DNA of 64,000 nucleotides from Streptomyces halobius (GCF_023277745.1 NZ_CP086322.1:2852001-2916000); one strand, 5' to 3'. Shown: positions 52,237-62,033, counted from the first letter of the stretch. The notes: generated by a model from the sequence alone, not told the origin. Made by a program: numbers and translations.

Positions 52237-54207
52237 TTATTCCTCTGCCTTCTTTGCTGCCGCGTCGATGGCCGCCAACGAGCGGCGGACCTGGTTGCGG
52301 TCGGTGGTGTACCAGAAGTCGGGCATCGTCTTGCGGAGGAAAGAGCCATAGCGGGCGCGTTCGACGCGGGGATCCAGGACCGCCACCACGCCCCGGTCGC
52401 CGGTGGCACGGACCAGGCGGCCCGCTCCCTGAGCCATCAGCAGGGCGGCGTGCGTCGCGGCCACCGCCATGAAGCCATTGCCGCCGGCCTCCTCCACGGC
52501 CTTCTGGCGGGCGCTCATCAGCGGGTCGTCGGGGCGCGGGAACGGCACCCGGTCCATCACCACCAGCTGGCAGTTCGCGCCCGGAACGTCGACGCCCTGC
52601 CAGAGGGAGAGAGTCCCGAAGAGGCAGGTACCGGCGTCCGAGGCGAAGGCCCGGATCAGCTCGCCGAGCGTCTCCTCGCCCTGCAGGAGGATCGGCAGGT
52701 CGAGGCGGCCGCGCAGCGCCTCGGCGGCGGCCTGGGCGGCGCGCATGGAGGAGAAGAGACCGAGCGTGCGGCCGCCGGCGGCCTCGATCAGCTCGGCGAG
52801 CTCGTCGAGCATGTCCGTACGGGTGCCTTCGCGGCCGGGCTGGGCGAGGTGCTTGGCGACGTAGAGGATGCCCTGCTTCGAGTAGTCGAAAGGGGAGCCG
52901 ACGTCCAGCCCCTTCCAGGGCGGGCTGTCCTCGTCTTCGGTGCCCTCCGGGGCCAGGCCCAGGGAAGCGCCGACGCCGTTGAAGTCGCCGCCGATCTTGA
53001 GGGTGGCGGAGGTCAGGACGACGGAGCGGTCTTCGAAGAGCTTTTCGCGGAGGAGGCCGGAGACCGAGAGAGGCGCGACCCGGAGGGACGCTCCGAAGCG
53101 GTCGTGGCGCTCGTACCAGACCACGTCGAACTCGGAACCGTTGGCGATGCGCTCGGCGACGGCATGGACGTTCTCCACCGAGGCGAGGGCCTGCTTGCGG
53201 ACGGCGTCCTCGTCCTGGACGGACTTGTCGCGGGTCGAGCCGAGGGCGGAGATCACCGTACGGGCCGCGTCGCGCAGCGCCATCAGGCAGTAGCCGAGAT
53301 CCTCGGGGATCTCTTCGAGGCGGCCCGGGAGCGCCAGCTCCATGAGGCGTTCAAAGGACTCGGCGGCGGTCTGGAGCTGGTCGGCGGCCTTTTCGTCGAC
53401 GAGCTTGGCGGCCCGGCGGACGGCGCGGTTGACCTGGCCCGGAGTGAGCTCGCCCGTGGCGACGCCGGTGACCCGGGAGACCAGCTCATGGGCCTCGTCG
53501 ATGATCAGGACCTCGTGCTGCGGGACGACCGGTGCGCCCTCGATGGCGTCGATCGCGAGCAGGGCGTGGTTGGTGACGACGACATCGGCGAGCTTGGCGC
53601 GCTCCCTGGCGGCCTCGGCGAAGCACTCCGCGCCGTAGGCACACTTCGAGGCGCCCAGGCACTCCCGGGAGGACACCGAGACCTGCCCCCAGGCGCGGTC
53701 GGAGACCCCGGGGGTGAGCGCGTCGCGGTCGCCGGTCTCCGTCTCGTCCGCCCAGTCGCGCAGCCGCAGCAGGTCCTTGCCGAGCTTGCTGGTGGGTGTC
53801 GCCTGCTCGAACGGGTCGAAGAGGCCGTCCTCCTCTTCCTGCGGGACGCCTTCGTGCAGGCGGTGCAGGCAGAGGTAATTGGAGCGGCCCTTGAGCATGG
53901 CGAACTCGGGGCGGCGGCGCAGCAGCGGGTGCAGCGCGTCGACCGTGCGCGGCAGATCGCGCTCGACGAGCTGGCGCTGCAGCGCGAGCGTGGCCGTGGC
54001 GACCACCACTCTCTCGCCGTGGGCCAGCGCGGGCACCAGATAGCCGAGGGACTTTCCGGTGCCGGTGCCGGCCTGCACCAGCAGATGGGACTGGTCGTCC
54101 ACGGCTTCGGCGACGGCCTCGGCCATCGCCACCTGGCCGGGGCGCTCGGTGCCGCCGACGGCGGTGACGGCGGCATGGAGCAGATCGGGGAGAGAGGGCT
54201 TTGTCAT
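52237..54207 (-). CDS. dinG: DinG-like ATP-dependent helicase
   Basis: This 656-residue XPD/DinG-type helicase has Walker A QAGTGTGKSLGYLVPAL, motif II LIIDEAHEL, motif V/VI LWQGVDVPGANCQLVVMDRVPFPRPDDP and QGAGRLVRATGDRGVV. Cysteines in YLCLHRL, SSRECLGASKCAYGAECF are candidate ligands of the family's 4Fe-4S cluster. ATG 54207 is 42 bases after the stop of the siderophore synthetase gene, so it may share that transcript. It is convergent with lexA. DinG is SOS-controlled in E. coli, but I see no LexA box in the short gap here. Confidence 0.87.
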   Translation of the reverse strand: MTKPSLPDLLHAAVTAVGGTERPGQVAMAEAVAEAVDDQSHLLVQAGTGTGKSLGYLVPALAHGERVVVATATLALQRQLVERDLPRTVDALHPLLRRRPEFAMLKGRSNYLCLHRLHEGVPQEEEDGLFDPFEQATPTSKLGKDLLRLRDWADETETGDRDALTPGVSDRAWGQVSVSSRECLGASKCAYGAECFAEAARERAKLADVVVTNHALLAIDAIEGAPVVPQHEVLIIDEAHELVSRVTGVATGELTPGQVNRAVRRAAKLVDEKAADQLQTAAESFERLMELALPGRLEEIPEDLGYCLMALRDAARTVISALGSTRDKSVQDEDAVRKQALASVENVHAVAERIANGSEFDVVWYERHDRFGASLRVAPLSVSGLLREKLFEDRSVVLTSATLKIGGDFNGVGASLGLAPEGTEDEDSPPWKGLDVGSPFDYSKQGILYVAKHLAQPGREGTRTDMLDELAELIEAAGGRTLGLFSSMRAAQAAAEALRGRLDLPILLQGEETLGELIRAFASDAGTCLFGTLSLWQGVDVPGANCQLVVMDRVPFPRPDDPLMSARQKAVEEAGGNGFMAVAATHAALLMAQGAGRLVRATGDRGVVAVLDPRVERARYGSFLRKTMPDFWYTTDRNQVRRSLAAIDAAAKKAEE

Positions 54208-54249
54208 AGCGCTGCCAGCCTACGCGGGACCACTGACAGCCGGGCCGGA

Positions 54250-56016
54250 TCACCGAGCGTGCAGGGGATTGGGCACGGTGCCGTGCACCGCCGCGTGCGG
54301 GCGGTCGCGGCGGTCCCGGTAGCCGTCGACGTGCAGACGGTTGCGGTTCAGGCACAGCCGCTCGATGTGCGGGGTGAGCAGGTCGAAGGTCTCGTGGCGT
54401 TCCTTGAGGCCCGGGAAGCGCTCGTGGTTCCGGAGGATCTCCGCCCGTACGAGTGACCAGAACTCGGCCTCGGGAACGGCGAGTTGGTCCTCGCACAGCG
54501 GCGCGAGATAGCGGAAGACGCCGACGAACAGGCCGGAGTGGATGAACTGGGTGAGAAACGCGGGCGGTTCGGTCAGCAGCACCGCCCGGACGTCGTCCGG
54601 CATGGAGTCGTGCTCCGGGAGCGGCTGCGAGGTGGTGTTGACGTCGTCGACGAAGTCCTTGACCGCGAGGCGGGTGGGGATGTCGTGCTCGTCGAAGACG
54701 ACGATGGCGTTCTCGCCGTGCGGGGAGAAGACCGTGCCGTACTGGTAGAGGAAGTGCAGCAGCGGGGGCAGCAGGGCGGCGAAGAGGCGGCGGAGCCAGA
54801 CCTGGGGGGCGAGTCCGGAGCGGTGCACCAGCTCGGCGGTCAGGGCGCGGCCGCCGGGGTCGGTCTGCAGCAGTGCGGCCAGGGTGCGGGCACGTTCACC
54901 GGCGTCGAGATGGCGGGTGACCGGCTCCCGCCAGATGCAGCCGAGAAGTTCCTTGAACTGGTACGGGACGCCCGGAAGCCGGTCGTAGACGGGGTGCTCG
55001 ACGGTGACGGAGGCGGTCTCGCCGAGCAGGATCACCCGGGTTTCGTCGCGCAGAAAGGTGTCGTCGTCGCGAACGCCGTGCACCCAGCGGGTGACCGCGG
55101 GAGCGGCGAGGGTCCGCTCGGTGGGCAGACCGCGCCAGACGAGGGTGTTGAGGATGGACAGCGGCAGTTTGACCGTACGGGCCTCGGGCCGGCTGATGTT
55201 GAGGAAGGTACGGATCGACTGCTGCGGGAGTCTGAGGTCGTTGTCAGTGGGCAGCGCGATGATGGATCTGTCGGCGAGCTGCGGCGCGAAGAGCGGGGCG
55301 ATGGTCTCGTCCCACTGCCAGGGGTGCACGGGGAGGTAGAGGTAGTCGGCGGGGTCGCGGCCCTCGTCGGAGATGGCGCGGTCGAAGGCGGCGCGGGTGG
55401 CGGGGGTGAGTTCCTCGCCGTAGAGACGATCGGGGGTGGCCAGGCCGGGGATGCCCCGGTAGTGGGCGAGACAGTGGTGTGCGGCGAGCCAGGGCAGCCG
55501 CCGGGGTGTACGGGCTTCCGGGGCCCAGTGCGCCGCGTCGGTGGCGGAGAAGCCGAGCCGGCCCTTGTTCGCGACGAGCCAGGGGTGGCCGGTCTGGTGG
55601 CCTTCGAGGTCGGCGTAGTCCAGGTCGGCGAGCTCGGCCGCGCTGACGGCGGCGGCGTCGAGACGGGTGTCGGCGGCGAGGGTGGCGGTCAGCTCGCGGA
55701 TGAGGTGGCCGGTGGTGTCGCCGGACAGGTCCAGCACGGTGTCGTGGGCGTGCGTGAGGAAGCGCAGGGGGTCGCTGTCGGGGGTGATGGAGTCGGGGTC
55801 GACGCGCCAGTGTCCGTAGGCGCCGCGGCGGGCGTGGAAGCGGTAGACGAGGGTGTCGCCGACGGGCAGCCGGTAGCGCGGGGTGCCGTCCGGGGCGGTG
55901 CCATCGGGCTCGGGGGTGAGGATTTCCTCGTACGCGAACTCCGCCAGGGTCTTGGCGAACAGTCGGCGCGCGGCGTGCTGCCAGGCGCTGTGCGGGGGCT
56001 GGGGCGCTGGAGACAA
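54250..56016 (-). CDS. NRPS-independent siderophore synthetase (IucA/IucC) 1
   Basis: This 588-residue NIS synthetase couples a carboxylate to an amine or alcohol through an adenylate. Family blocks: GHPWLVANKGRLGFSATDAAHWAPE, LPVHPWQWDETIAPLFA, LPTDNDLRLPQQSIRTFLNIS, KLPLSILNTLVWRGLP, and the C-terminal FerIucC-like FHHIF-type region HFLYQYGTVFSPHGENAIVVFDEHDIPTRLAVKDFVDDV. The start is TTG 56016, with GAGGAG seven bases upstream. It is the last gene of the aminotransferase-synthetase-acetyltransferase-synthetase operon. The substrate is not readable; the DesD-like block LAVKDFVDDV suggests joining of a hydroxamate or amine. Confidence 0.87.
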   Translation of the reverse strand: MSPAPQPPHSAWQHAARRLFAKTLAEFAYEEILTPEPDGTAPDGTPRYRLPVGDTLVYRFHARRGAYGHWRVDPDSITPDSDPLRFLTHAHDTVLDLSGDTTGHLIRELTATLAADTRLDAAAVSAAELADLDYADLEGHQTGHPWLVANKGRLGFSATDAAHWAPEARTPRRLPWLAAHHCLAHYRGIPGLATPDRLYGEELTPATRAAFDRAISDEGRDPADYLYLPVHPWQWDETIAPLFAPQLADRSIIALPTDNDLRLPQQSIRTFLNISRPEARTVKLPLSILNTLVWRGLPTERTLAAPAVTRWVHGVRDDDTFLRDETRVILLGETASVTVEHPVYDRLPGVPYQFKELLGCIWREPVTRHLDAGERARTLAALLQTDPGGRALTAELVHRSGLAPQVWLRRLFAALLPPLLHFLYQYGTVFSPHGENAIVVFDEHDIPTRLAVKDFVDDVNTTSQPLPEHDSMPDDVRAVLLTEPPAFLTQFIHSGLFVGVFRYLAPLCEDQLAVPEAEFWSLVRAEILRNHERFPGLKERHETFDLLTPHIERLCLNRNRLHVDGYRDRRDRPHAAVHGTVPNPLHAR

Positions 56017-56218
56017 GGCGGGACTCCTCGAAGCGGGACGGGCGCCCGGCACATGGGGGGACAACCGGGACGGCGGGGCGGATGGGTGGGGTGGCGGAGC
56101 GGGCGGAGGCGGAGGGGTGGGGTCGGGGCGGGGGCCAGGGGGGAGGGAACCAGAGGGCCGCTGAGCGCACAACAGCGTCCGGGAACGCCGGTGGGGCCGT
56201 CGTCGGACGGTCCCGTGG

Positions 56219-56914
56219 TCAGAGCAGGTGGCGGTGCGCGCGTTCGCGGATCATCAGGGCCGCGGGTTTGTCCGGCAGCTGGATCTCGTCGGCGTAACGG
56301 AATCCCGCGCTCAGGAACGCCGCGACGGACGGGGTGTTCCGCAGATCGGGCTCGGCGATGACGCGGTCGCAGCCGGGACGGTGGTCCAGCACCAGATCGG
56401 CGGTGGCACGCAGCAGCGTCGTACCGAGGCCGCGCCCGCGGTCGCCGGCGTCGCCGATCAGGAGGTGCACCCCGGTGTCCTGGGGCCGCGCCCGGTAGCA
56501 GCGGGATACCGGGTCCAGATCGGCGCGGTAGATCTCCCAGTAGCCCATGGGGACGCCGGCCAGCACACCGAGGCAGGGCACGCTGCGCCCGTCGCCGTCG
56601 AGCTGGGCGCGCAGATGGGCGGCGGTGACGTCGCGCGGCCCCGCCAGCTCCCAGAAGGCCGCGACCTCCGGATCGTTCATCCAGCGGGAGATCAGGGCCA
56701 GATCGCGGTCCAGCCGGACGGGGACGAGCGCGAACGGCCCGGCAGGGGTGTCGGCCGGCGCCCAGCCCGCCGGATCGCCGAGCGGCGGGTCGGCGCAGGT
56801 GTCGACGGACGCCGCCTCCCGGCCCTCGGTCCGCACCGCGCTTGATTCCCGCGGGAGTTGCCGTTCGAGGGTGTCATCGGAGCGGAAGCCGAGGTCGGAG
56901 TCGGTGGGTGGCAC
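56219..56914 (-). CDS. siderophore acetyltransferase (AlcB/IucB-like GNAT)
   Basis: This 231-residue GNAT protein of the siderophore acetyltransferase branch has RLDRDLALISRWMNDPEVAAFWELAGP, MGYWEIYRADLDPVSRCY, and the acetyl-CoA loop GDAGDRGRGLGTTLLRATADLVL. An RxxVEPDxRN-type end follows (RVIAEPDLRNTPSVAAFLSAGF). In hydroxamate pathways it acetylates an N-hydroxyamine. GTG 56914 follows AGGAG by nine bases; an ATG at 56941 would add nine residues. It lies between the two NIS synthetases. No N-hydroxylase gene is visible in the cluster. Confidence 0.85.
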   Translation of the reverse strand: MPPTDSDLGFRSDDTLERQLPRESSAVRTEGREAASVDTCADPPLGDPAGWAPADTPAGPFALVPVRLDRDLALISRWMNDPEVAAFWELAGPRDVTAAHLRAQLDGDGRSVPCLGVLAGVPMGYWEIYRADLDPVSRCYRARPQDTGVHLLIGDAGDRGRGLGTTLLRATADLVLDHRPGCDRVIAEPDLRNTPSVAAFLSAGFRYADEIQLPDKPAALMIRERAHRHLL

Positions 56915-57054
56915 GGCGACGCTCTCCTCTCGTGGCCGCATGACGCGTGGCCTCGTGGGCGCGCGGCGGCCGGGTCGGGGCCGGCTGGGGTCGGGGGCGG
57001 TGCGGAGGGGCGGCGGTCGGGACGGGAGCAAGCCCGCCCCGGCACGTAGGAGGC

Positions 57055-59013
57055 TCAGGCGGCCAGGGGGTTGGCCACGGTGACGTAAACGGACTGGGTG
57101 TCGACCGGGCCGACGAGTTCGTCGAGGCCGTGCAGCCGGGTCGCGAGATTGGCCTTGCAGCGCAGCGTGCGGGCGGTCAGCAGCTGCTCCGGCAGGTTCG
57201 AACGATGGGCTTCGGGGGCCTTGGCGGCGTCGGCGAGGAAGCGCCGGAAGGCGGCGAGGAGGATCTCCTCGCGGACCAGCCGCTGCGCGCCGAAGGCCCC
57301 GATGAGACCCAGGACGTTGTTGATGCCGAGGTAGTACGCGAGCCGCTCGTCGGTGACGTCGTCGGCGACGAAGGTGTCGCTGGTGGCGCCGATGCCGGGC
57401 AGCCGCCCCGCCAGCTCCGTGCGCCGGGACTCGCGGAAGTAGTAGCCCTGGTTGTCGCGGTAGCGGCCGCCGGCCGGCCAGCCGTCCAGGTCCAGCAGCA
57501 CGAGGGTGTTCTGCTGATGGGCCTCCAGGGCGACGCCGGCGGTGCCGTCGAGCCACAGGACGGGCCGTACGACCGCTTCGAGGTAGCGCAGGAACCACTC
57601 GGTGGCGACGGCACCGACCGCGCGGCCCGTACGGGCGCTGAGCGCGGCGACGACACGGGCGAGCCGGGAGCGCATCCCCGGGTGGCCGGGCCAGGGCCGC
57701 GGCGAGGTGAGTCCGGCGATGCAGACGGCGTCGTCGGTGGGGCCGAAGGGGTTGTGGCGGATGACGACGTCGAGTCCCTGGACGGGTGTACCGTCGGCGC
57801 CGTCGACGGCGAGATAGGCCGGGTCGCGGACGATGTCGAAGCCCGGTGTCCCCGGAAAGGCCGCCTGCCACTGCTTGGCGAGGCCGGTGCGCAGCAGCCG
57901 GTGGACCTCGACGCCCCGCTCCAGTTCCTTACGGAGGTTCTCCCGGCGGGAGTTGGTGATGCGCAGTCCGAGGGAGAGCTTGAGCATGGCCTCGGCGCCG
58001 GGCCGGTAGACGGTGCGGACGGAGGAGGTGGGGTGCCAGAGGGGGCCGCGGGGGCCGAGATCGTGCAGCAGGCCGGCGTCCCGGAGCGCGGCGATGTCCG
58101 GGCGGTCGGCGAGTTCGCGGGCCTGCCAGGGGTGCAGGGGCAACGGGACGGTGGCGTCGGGGAGTTGGCGGGTCCCGTCGGCGAGGTCGGCGGCGAGTTG
58201 CTCGGCGGCCACGGGCTTGCCGCGTTCGGTCCAGGCGGAGTCGGCGGCGAGGGCGGAGCGGTGCACAGCCATCCAGTGGAGCGGGAAGGCGCCGCGCAGT
58301 TCGGGGGAATAGACGCGGGTCTCGGCGTCGGTGAGGCCCTCGCGGCTCTTGGGTGTGGGGTGCAGGGGGTGGCCGAGGAGGAGGGACTGTTCGGCTTCGA
58401 GGAAGAGGCCGCCCTGGTTGCCGCCGGGGTGGGCGCGCCGGTCGGTGATGAACAGGGTGGTGTTGCGGACGGAGTCGGCGACCCGGCCGACCAGTTCGGC
58501 GCCGTCGGCGCCCGGCGCCGGGCGGATCTCGCCCTCCGATGCCCGGTGTTCGTGCGCGGCCTCCCGGCGCAGCAGCGCGGCCAGGGTGACGGCATCCAGG
58601 GGGGCGGTGCCGGCCGGGGTCCCCTCCAGGGTGGGGGTGCCGAACCGGTGCCAGCCCGTGGGCGACCAGTAGCGGACGGGGATGTGCAGGGCGGTGGCGC
58701 TGGCGTACAGCGGGATACGCAGCCGGCCGCCGGCCGGGCGGTGGGCGCCGCTCTCCCGGACCCAGCAGCGGAGCAGATTCTCGATCCCCGCGGCGTCGGC
58801 GGCGGACGCCGGATCCGGGTGGTCCAGGGGGTCGGCGTCGGCCGTGTGGGCGCGGTCGCAGGCGACGGGCACGGCCGGGGACTTGCCTGCCGTGGACGGT
58901 TCATGGCGCACGTCCGGGGTGCGCCGTTGCTGGCGCGGTACGGCCGACTCGATCGTCCCCGCGGGGAGCCGTTCGGCGGCCTGGGTCCCGTCGGAGCCGG
59001 GGCGTTCGTTCAT
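57055..59013 (-). CDS. NRPS-independent siderophore synthetase (IucA/IucC) 2
   Basis: In this 652-residue NIS synthetase, after about 80 variable residues come GHPLHPTPKSREGLTDAE, LPLHPWQARELADRP, SSVRTVYRPGAEAMLKLSLGLRITNSRRENLRKELERGVEVHRLL, EAHQQNTLVLLDLDGWPAGGRYRDNQGYYFRESR. ATG 59013 overlaps the aminotransferase stop (ATGA), so they are translationally coupled. The two synthetases of the operon are paralogues that probably act on different intermediates, as in rhizobactin-, staphyloferrin- or achromobactin-like pathways. The carboxylate partner (often citrate) is inferred only. Confidence 0.87.
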   Translation of the reverse strand: MNERPGSDGTQAAERLPAGTIESAVPRQQRRTPDVRHEPSTAGKSPAVPVACDRAHTADADPLDHPDPASAADAAGIENLLRCWVRESGAHRPAGGRLRIPLYASATALHIPVRYWSPTGWHRFGTPTLEGTPAGTAPLDAVTLAALLRREAAHEHRASEGEIRPAPGADGAELVGRVADSVRNTTLFITDRRAHPGGNQGGLFLEAEQSLLLGHPLHPTPKSREGLTDAETRVYSPELRGAFPLHWMAVHRSALAADSAWTERGKPVAAEQLAADLADGTRQLPDATVPLPLHPWQARELADRPDIAALRDAGLLHDLGPRGPLWHPTSSVRTVYRPGAEAMLKLSLGLRITNSRRENLRKELERGVEVHRLLRTGLAKQWQAAFPGTPGFDIVRDPAYLAVDGADGTPVQGLDVVIRHNPFGPTDDAVCIAGLTSPRPWPGHPGMRSRLARVVAALSARTGRAVGAVATEWFLRYLEAVVRPVLWLDGTAGVALEAHQQNTLVLLDLDGWPAGGRYRDNQGYYFRESRRTELAGRLPGIGATSDTFVADDVTDERLAYYLGINNVLGLIGAFGAQRLVREEILLAAFRRFLADAAKAPEAHRSNLPEQLLTARTLRCKANLATRLHGLDELVGPVDTQSVYVTVANPLAA

Positions 59014-60404
59014 GGGGTGGTGCCTCGCATGGTCGTGGGGGCGGCGCCCGTCGGCCGGGGGGTGGTGCGGATCGCCGCGGCGATGGCGTCGGCGAGGCGG
59101 TCGAGGACCGCGTCCGCCTGTTCGTCGGTGATGGTCAGGGGTGGCAGCAGGCGGACGACGGCGGCGTGCCGGCCGCCGAGTTCGACGATCAGTCCCCGGT
59201 CCAGGCAGGCGCGTTGGACGGCGGCGGCGAGGGCGGGGGCAGGGGGGTGCGCGCCGGTGGCGTCGGTGGCGGCCTCCCGGTCGACGAGTTCGAGGCCGAG
59301 CATCAGCCCGCGGCCGCGGACGTCGCCGATGCAGTCGTAGGAGGCGGCGAGGCCGCTGAGCCGGGCCAGCATCCGGGCGCCGAGCTCCCCGGCGCGCCGG
59401 GCCAGCCCGTTCTCACGGACGTAGGCGAGAGTGGCCCGGCCCGCGGCCATGGCAAGCTGGTTGCCACGGAAGGTGCCGGCGTGGGCGCCGGGCTGCCAGG
59501 TGTCCAGCTCCTCCCGGTAGACGATCACCGCGAGCGGCAGGCTGCCGCCGATCGCCTTCGACAGCACCAGCACATCGGGCACGATCCCGCTGTGCTCGAC
59601 CGCCCAGAAGGTGCCGGTGCGCCCCACGCCGGTCTGCACCTCGTCCACGATCAGCGGGATCCGCCGGCCGGTGGTGATCTCCCGCATCCGGCGCAGCCAG
59701 CCGTCCGGCGCGGGGATCACCCCGCCCTCCCCCTGGACCGGTTCGACGATCATTCCTGCCGGCCGCGGCACCCCGCTCTTCTCGTCGTCGAGCAGGTTCT
59801 CCGTCCAGCGGGCGGCGAGTTCGGCGCCGCGCCCGCCGCCGGTCCCGAACGGGCAGCGGTAGTCGTACGGGTAGGGCAGCCGGGTCACGCCGTTGTGCCG
59901 GGCTCCCCCGGAGGCGGCGAGCGCATCCGCCGTCATGCCGTGGTACGCGCCGGAGAAGGCCAGCAGACCGTCTTGTCCGGTCGCCATGCGGACGAGTGTG
60001 AACGCGGCCTCGACGGCGTCCGTGCCGGCCGGTCCGCAGAACTGGATGCGTGCCTTTTCCGCCAACTTGCCGGGCAGTGTGGCGAAGAGCTCGGTGGTGA
60101 AGGCGTCCTTGACCGGCGTCGCGAGGTCGAGGATGTGCAGCGGCGCGCCGGAGTCCAGGACGGTACGGATCGCTTCGAGCACCACGGGATGGTTGTGCCC
60201 GAGGGCCAGCGTGCCCGCCCCGGAAAGGCAGTCGAGATAGCGCCGGCCGTCGGCGCCCTCGATGGTCAGCCCGCGGGCGCGCACCGGGACGATGGGCAGT
60301 GAGCGCGCGTACGTACGGGCGGCGGACTCACGCAGGGACTGCCGCCGCAGGATCCCCTCGTGGGCGGGCGGCGCGGCCGCCGGCACGGTATCGGTCAACG
60401 CCAC
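59010..60404 (-). CDS. diaminobutyrate--2-oxoglutarate aminotransferase
   Basis: This 464-residue class III PLP transaminase of the EctB/Dat/RhbA type has GAGTLALGHNHPVVLEAI, FCGPAGTDAVEAAFTLVRMATGQDGLLAFSGAYHGMTADAL, VEPVQGEGGVIPAPDGWLRRMREI, VDEVQTGVGRTG and the PLP lysine in VLSKAIGGSLPLAVIVY. It would make 2,4-diaminobutyrate from aspartate semialdehyde. The start is GTG 60404 with AGGAGG eleven bases upstream; the longer frame has no support. It is the first gene of the siderophore operon. No ectoine genes are nearby, so it supplies the siderophore diamine. A decarboxylase partner is missing. Confidence 0.9.
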   Translation of the reverse strand: MALTDTVPAAAPPAHEGILRRQSLRESAARTYARSLPIVPVRARGLTIEGADGRRYLDCLSGAGTLALGHNHPVVLEAIRTVLDSGAPLHILDLATPVKDAFTTELFATLPGKLAEKARIQFCGPAGTDAVEAAFTLVRMATGQDGLLAFSGAYHGMTADALAASGGARHNGVTRLPYPYDYRCPFGTGGGRGAELAARWTENLLDDEKSGVPRPAGMIVEPVQGEGGVIPAPDGWLRRMREITTGRRIPLIVDEVQTGVGRTGTFWAVEHSGIVPDVLVLSKAIGGSLPLAVIVYREELDTWQPGAHAGTFRGNQLAMAAGRATLAYVRENGLARRAGELGARMLARLSGLAASYDCIGDVRGRGLMLGLELVDREAATDATGAHPPAPALAAAVQRACLDRGLIVELGGRHAAVVRLLPPLTITDEQADAVLDRLADAIAAAIRTTPRPTGAAPTTMRGTTP

Positions 60405-60688
60405 GGCAGTTGTGTCCTCCTGCTGGTGTGCTGCGGATCGCCGGGCCGGCCGCTGCGGTGGCCCGGCTGTCCCCCGTACGTACCAACGACGCGGTGGTCG
60501 GAGGATCACGGTCGGCGACGAGATCGGTGCTGATGCCGGAACCGGGGACCCGAGTACCGCCGTCCCCATCGTCACCGGCATAGTGGGGTCCTGCGCTCCG
60601 ATCTTGAGGTTCATGACAAGAATCGGAACGGCGCAAAACCACCCAAGTCGCACAGACCCAGATCGATTTCACCAGGGGGAGCTCACCC

Positions 60689-61873
60689 ATGCGATCCATA
60701 CGTCGGCCAGTCCTGGCCGCGGCCGCCCTCACCGCGGTGCTGGCGCTCACCGCCACCGCGTGCGGGCCGGAGAACGGCACACCGGACGACAAGGCCACGG
60801 AGGCGGCCGGCACCACGGGCGGGGGTGAGATCCAGATCCCCCAGGAGATCCAGGACAAGCTGAAGGAACACGGCGTCGACCTGGACAAGTGGAAGAACGG
60901 CGAGTGGAAGAACTGGGACAAGGACAAGTGGCTGCGCGAGGCCGGGGAGTTCATCAACCCGATCATCAAGGACTTCTGGAATCCGGACAAGATCGACAAG
61001 ATCAAGCCGCCGAAGGACCCCAGCAAGCCTGAGGACATCTCCCAGGACCAGGGCAAGACCGACCCCGAGCCGGCGGCCGTCCAGGCCCAGCCCGTCAGGA
61101 CGCCGTACGACTCCACCGCTCCCGGCGTCGGTCTGCTGGCGTTCGTCACCCCCAAGGGCGAGTCCCGCTGTTCCGCCACCGTCGTCAAGGACCCGGCGCA
61201 CCCCGGCAAGTCCAACCTCGTGTGGACCGCGGCGCACTGTGTGCATGCCGGCAAGGAGGGCGGCTGGTACCGGAACGTGATGTTCGTGCCGAACTTCAAC
61301 CGGACCGGCCAGCCCGCCGACAAGATGAGGACCACGCCGTTCGAGGACCGCGTCCCGGCGGGCAAGTGGTGGGCGGACGACATGGCCACGTCCGACCAGT
61401 GGATCAAGGACGGCGGCGCCGTTCCGGGTGTGCCGATGGCTCCGTACGACTACGCGCTGATGCATGTGAAGCCGGAGTCGGCCAACGGCGGTAAGTCGCT
61501 CGAAGAGGTCGCCGGCGGCGCGTACGAGGTCGAGTTCAACGCTCCCGCGATGAAGAAGATCCCGAGCCTGACCGCTCAGGGCTACCCGGCCGAGGCGCCG
61601 TTCGACGGCGCCGTGCAGAACCAGTGCACCGACAAGCCGACCCGTCTGACGACGAACGCGAAGATGCCGACCATGTACCGGATCGGCTGCACCATGACCG
61701 GTGGTTCCTCCGGTGGCCCCTGGTTCATCAAGGGCCAGGACGGCAAGCCGGTCCTGGTCTCCAACATGTCGATGGGGCCGCGCCCGGCCCGCTGGGCGGC
61801 CGGCCCGCACCTGGGTGCCGAGGCCAAGACGATGTTCGACAACATGAGCAAGAAGTGGGCGAACAAGCGGTAA
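60689..61873 (+). CDS. trypsin-like lipoprotein serine protease
   Basis: The 394-residue protein has a lipoprotein signal (MRSIRRPVLAAAALTAVLALTATAC, lipobox LTATAC, Cys25), a charged linker with KW-rich repeats (KDKWLREAGE, WNPDKIDKIKP), then an S1-like domain. The triad is visible: His in NLVWTAAHCVHAG, Asp in YDYALMHVKPE and Ser in MTGGSSGGPWFIKG. It would be anchored outside the membrane. ATG 60689 follows GGGGGAG. It is divergent from the siderophore operon and ends before a strong terminator shared with hflX. Confidence 0.9.
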   Translation: MRSIRRPVLAAAALTAVLALTATACGPENGTPDDKATEAAGTTGGGEIQIPQEIQDKLKEHGVDLDKWKNGEWKNWDKDKWLREAGEFINPIIKDFWNPDKIDKIKPPKDPSKPEDISQDQGKTDPEPAAVQAQPVRTPYDSTAPGVGLLAFVTPKGESRCSATVVKDPAHPGKSNLVWTAAHCVHAGKEGGWYRNVMFVPNFNRTGQPADKMRTTPFEDRVPAGKWWADDMATSDQWIKDGGAVPGVPMAPYDYALMHVKPESANGGKSLEEVAGGAYEVEFNAPAMKKIPSLTAQGYPAEAPFDGAVQNQCTDKPTRLTTNAKMPTMYRIGCTMTGGSSGGPWFIKGQDGKPVLVSNMSMGPRPARWAAGPHLGAEAKTMFDNMSKKWANKR

Positions 61874-61991
61874 TGCCCCCTTTTTGCGGCTAAACCTCCC
61901 CACGCATAGGGCGCGGGGGACCCCCCATCGCTCTCGCGGACCTGATTGCTCGCCGTGGGGGTTGCCCGATTGACGGTTGCGGTGGTCGTGA

Positions 61992-62033
61992 CGAAGGCCC
62001 GCCCCGGGGACGGCTCCCCGGGGCGGGCCTTCG
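61992..62033. terminator. bidirectional terminator
   Basis: Perfect 19-bp arms CGAAGGCCCGCCCCGGGGA (61992-62010) and their complement (62015-62033) with a 4-base loop separate the convergent protease and hflX genes. Confidence 0.88.

Noticed and set aside
54250..60404. Desferrioxamine (desABCD) cluster
   Set aside because: There is no lysine decarboxylase and no lysine N-monooxygenase; the first gene is a diaminobutyrate aminotransferase and there are two synthetases.
60405..60688. Iron box controlling the siderophore operon
   Set aside because: I scanned the divergent promoter region for TTAGGTTAGGCT-like sequence on both strands and found none.
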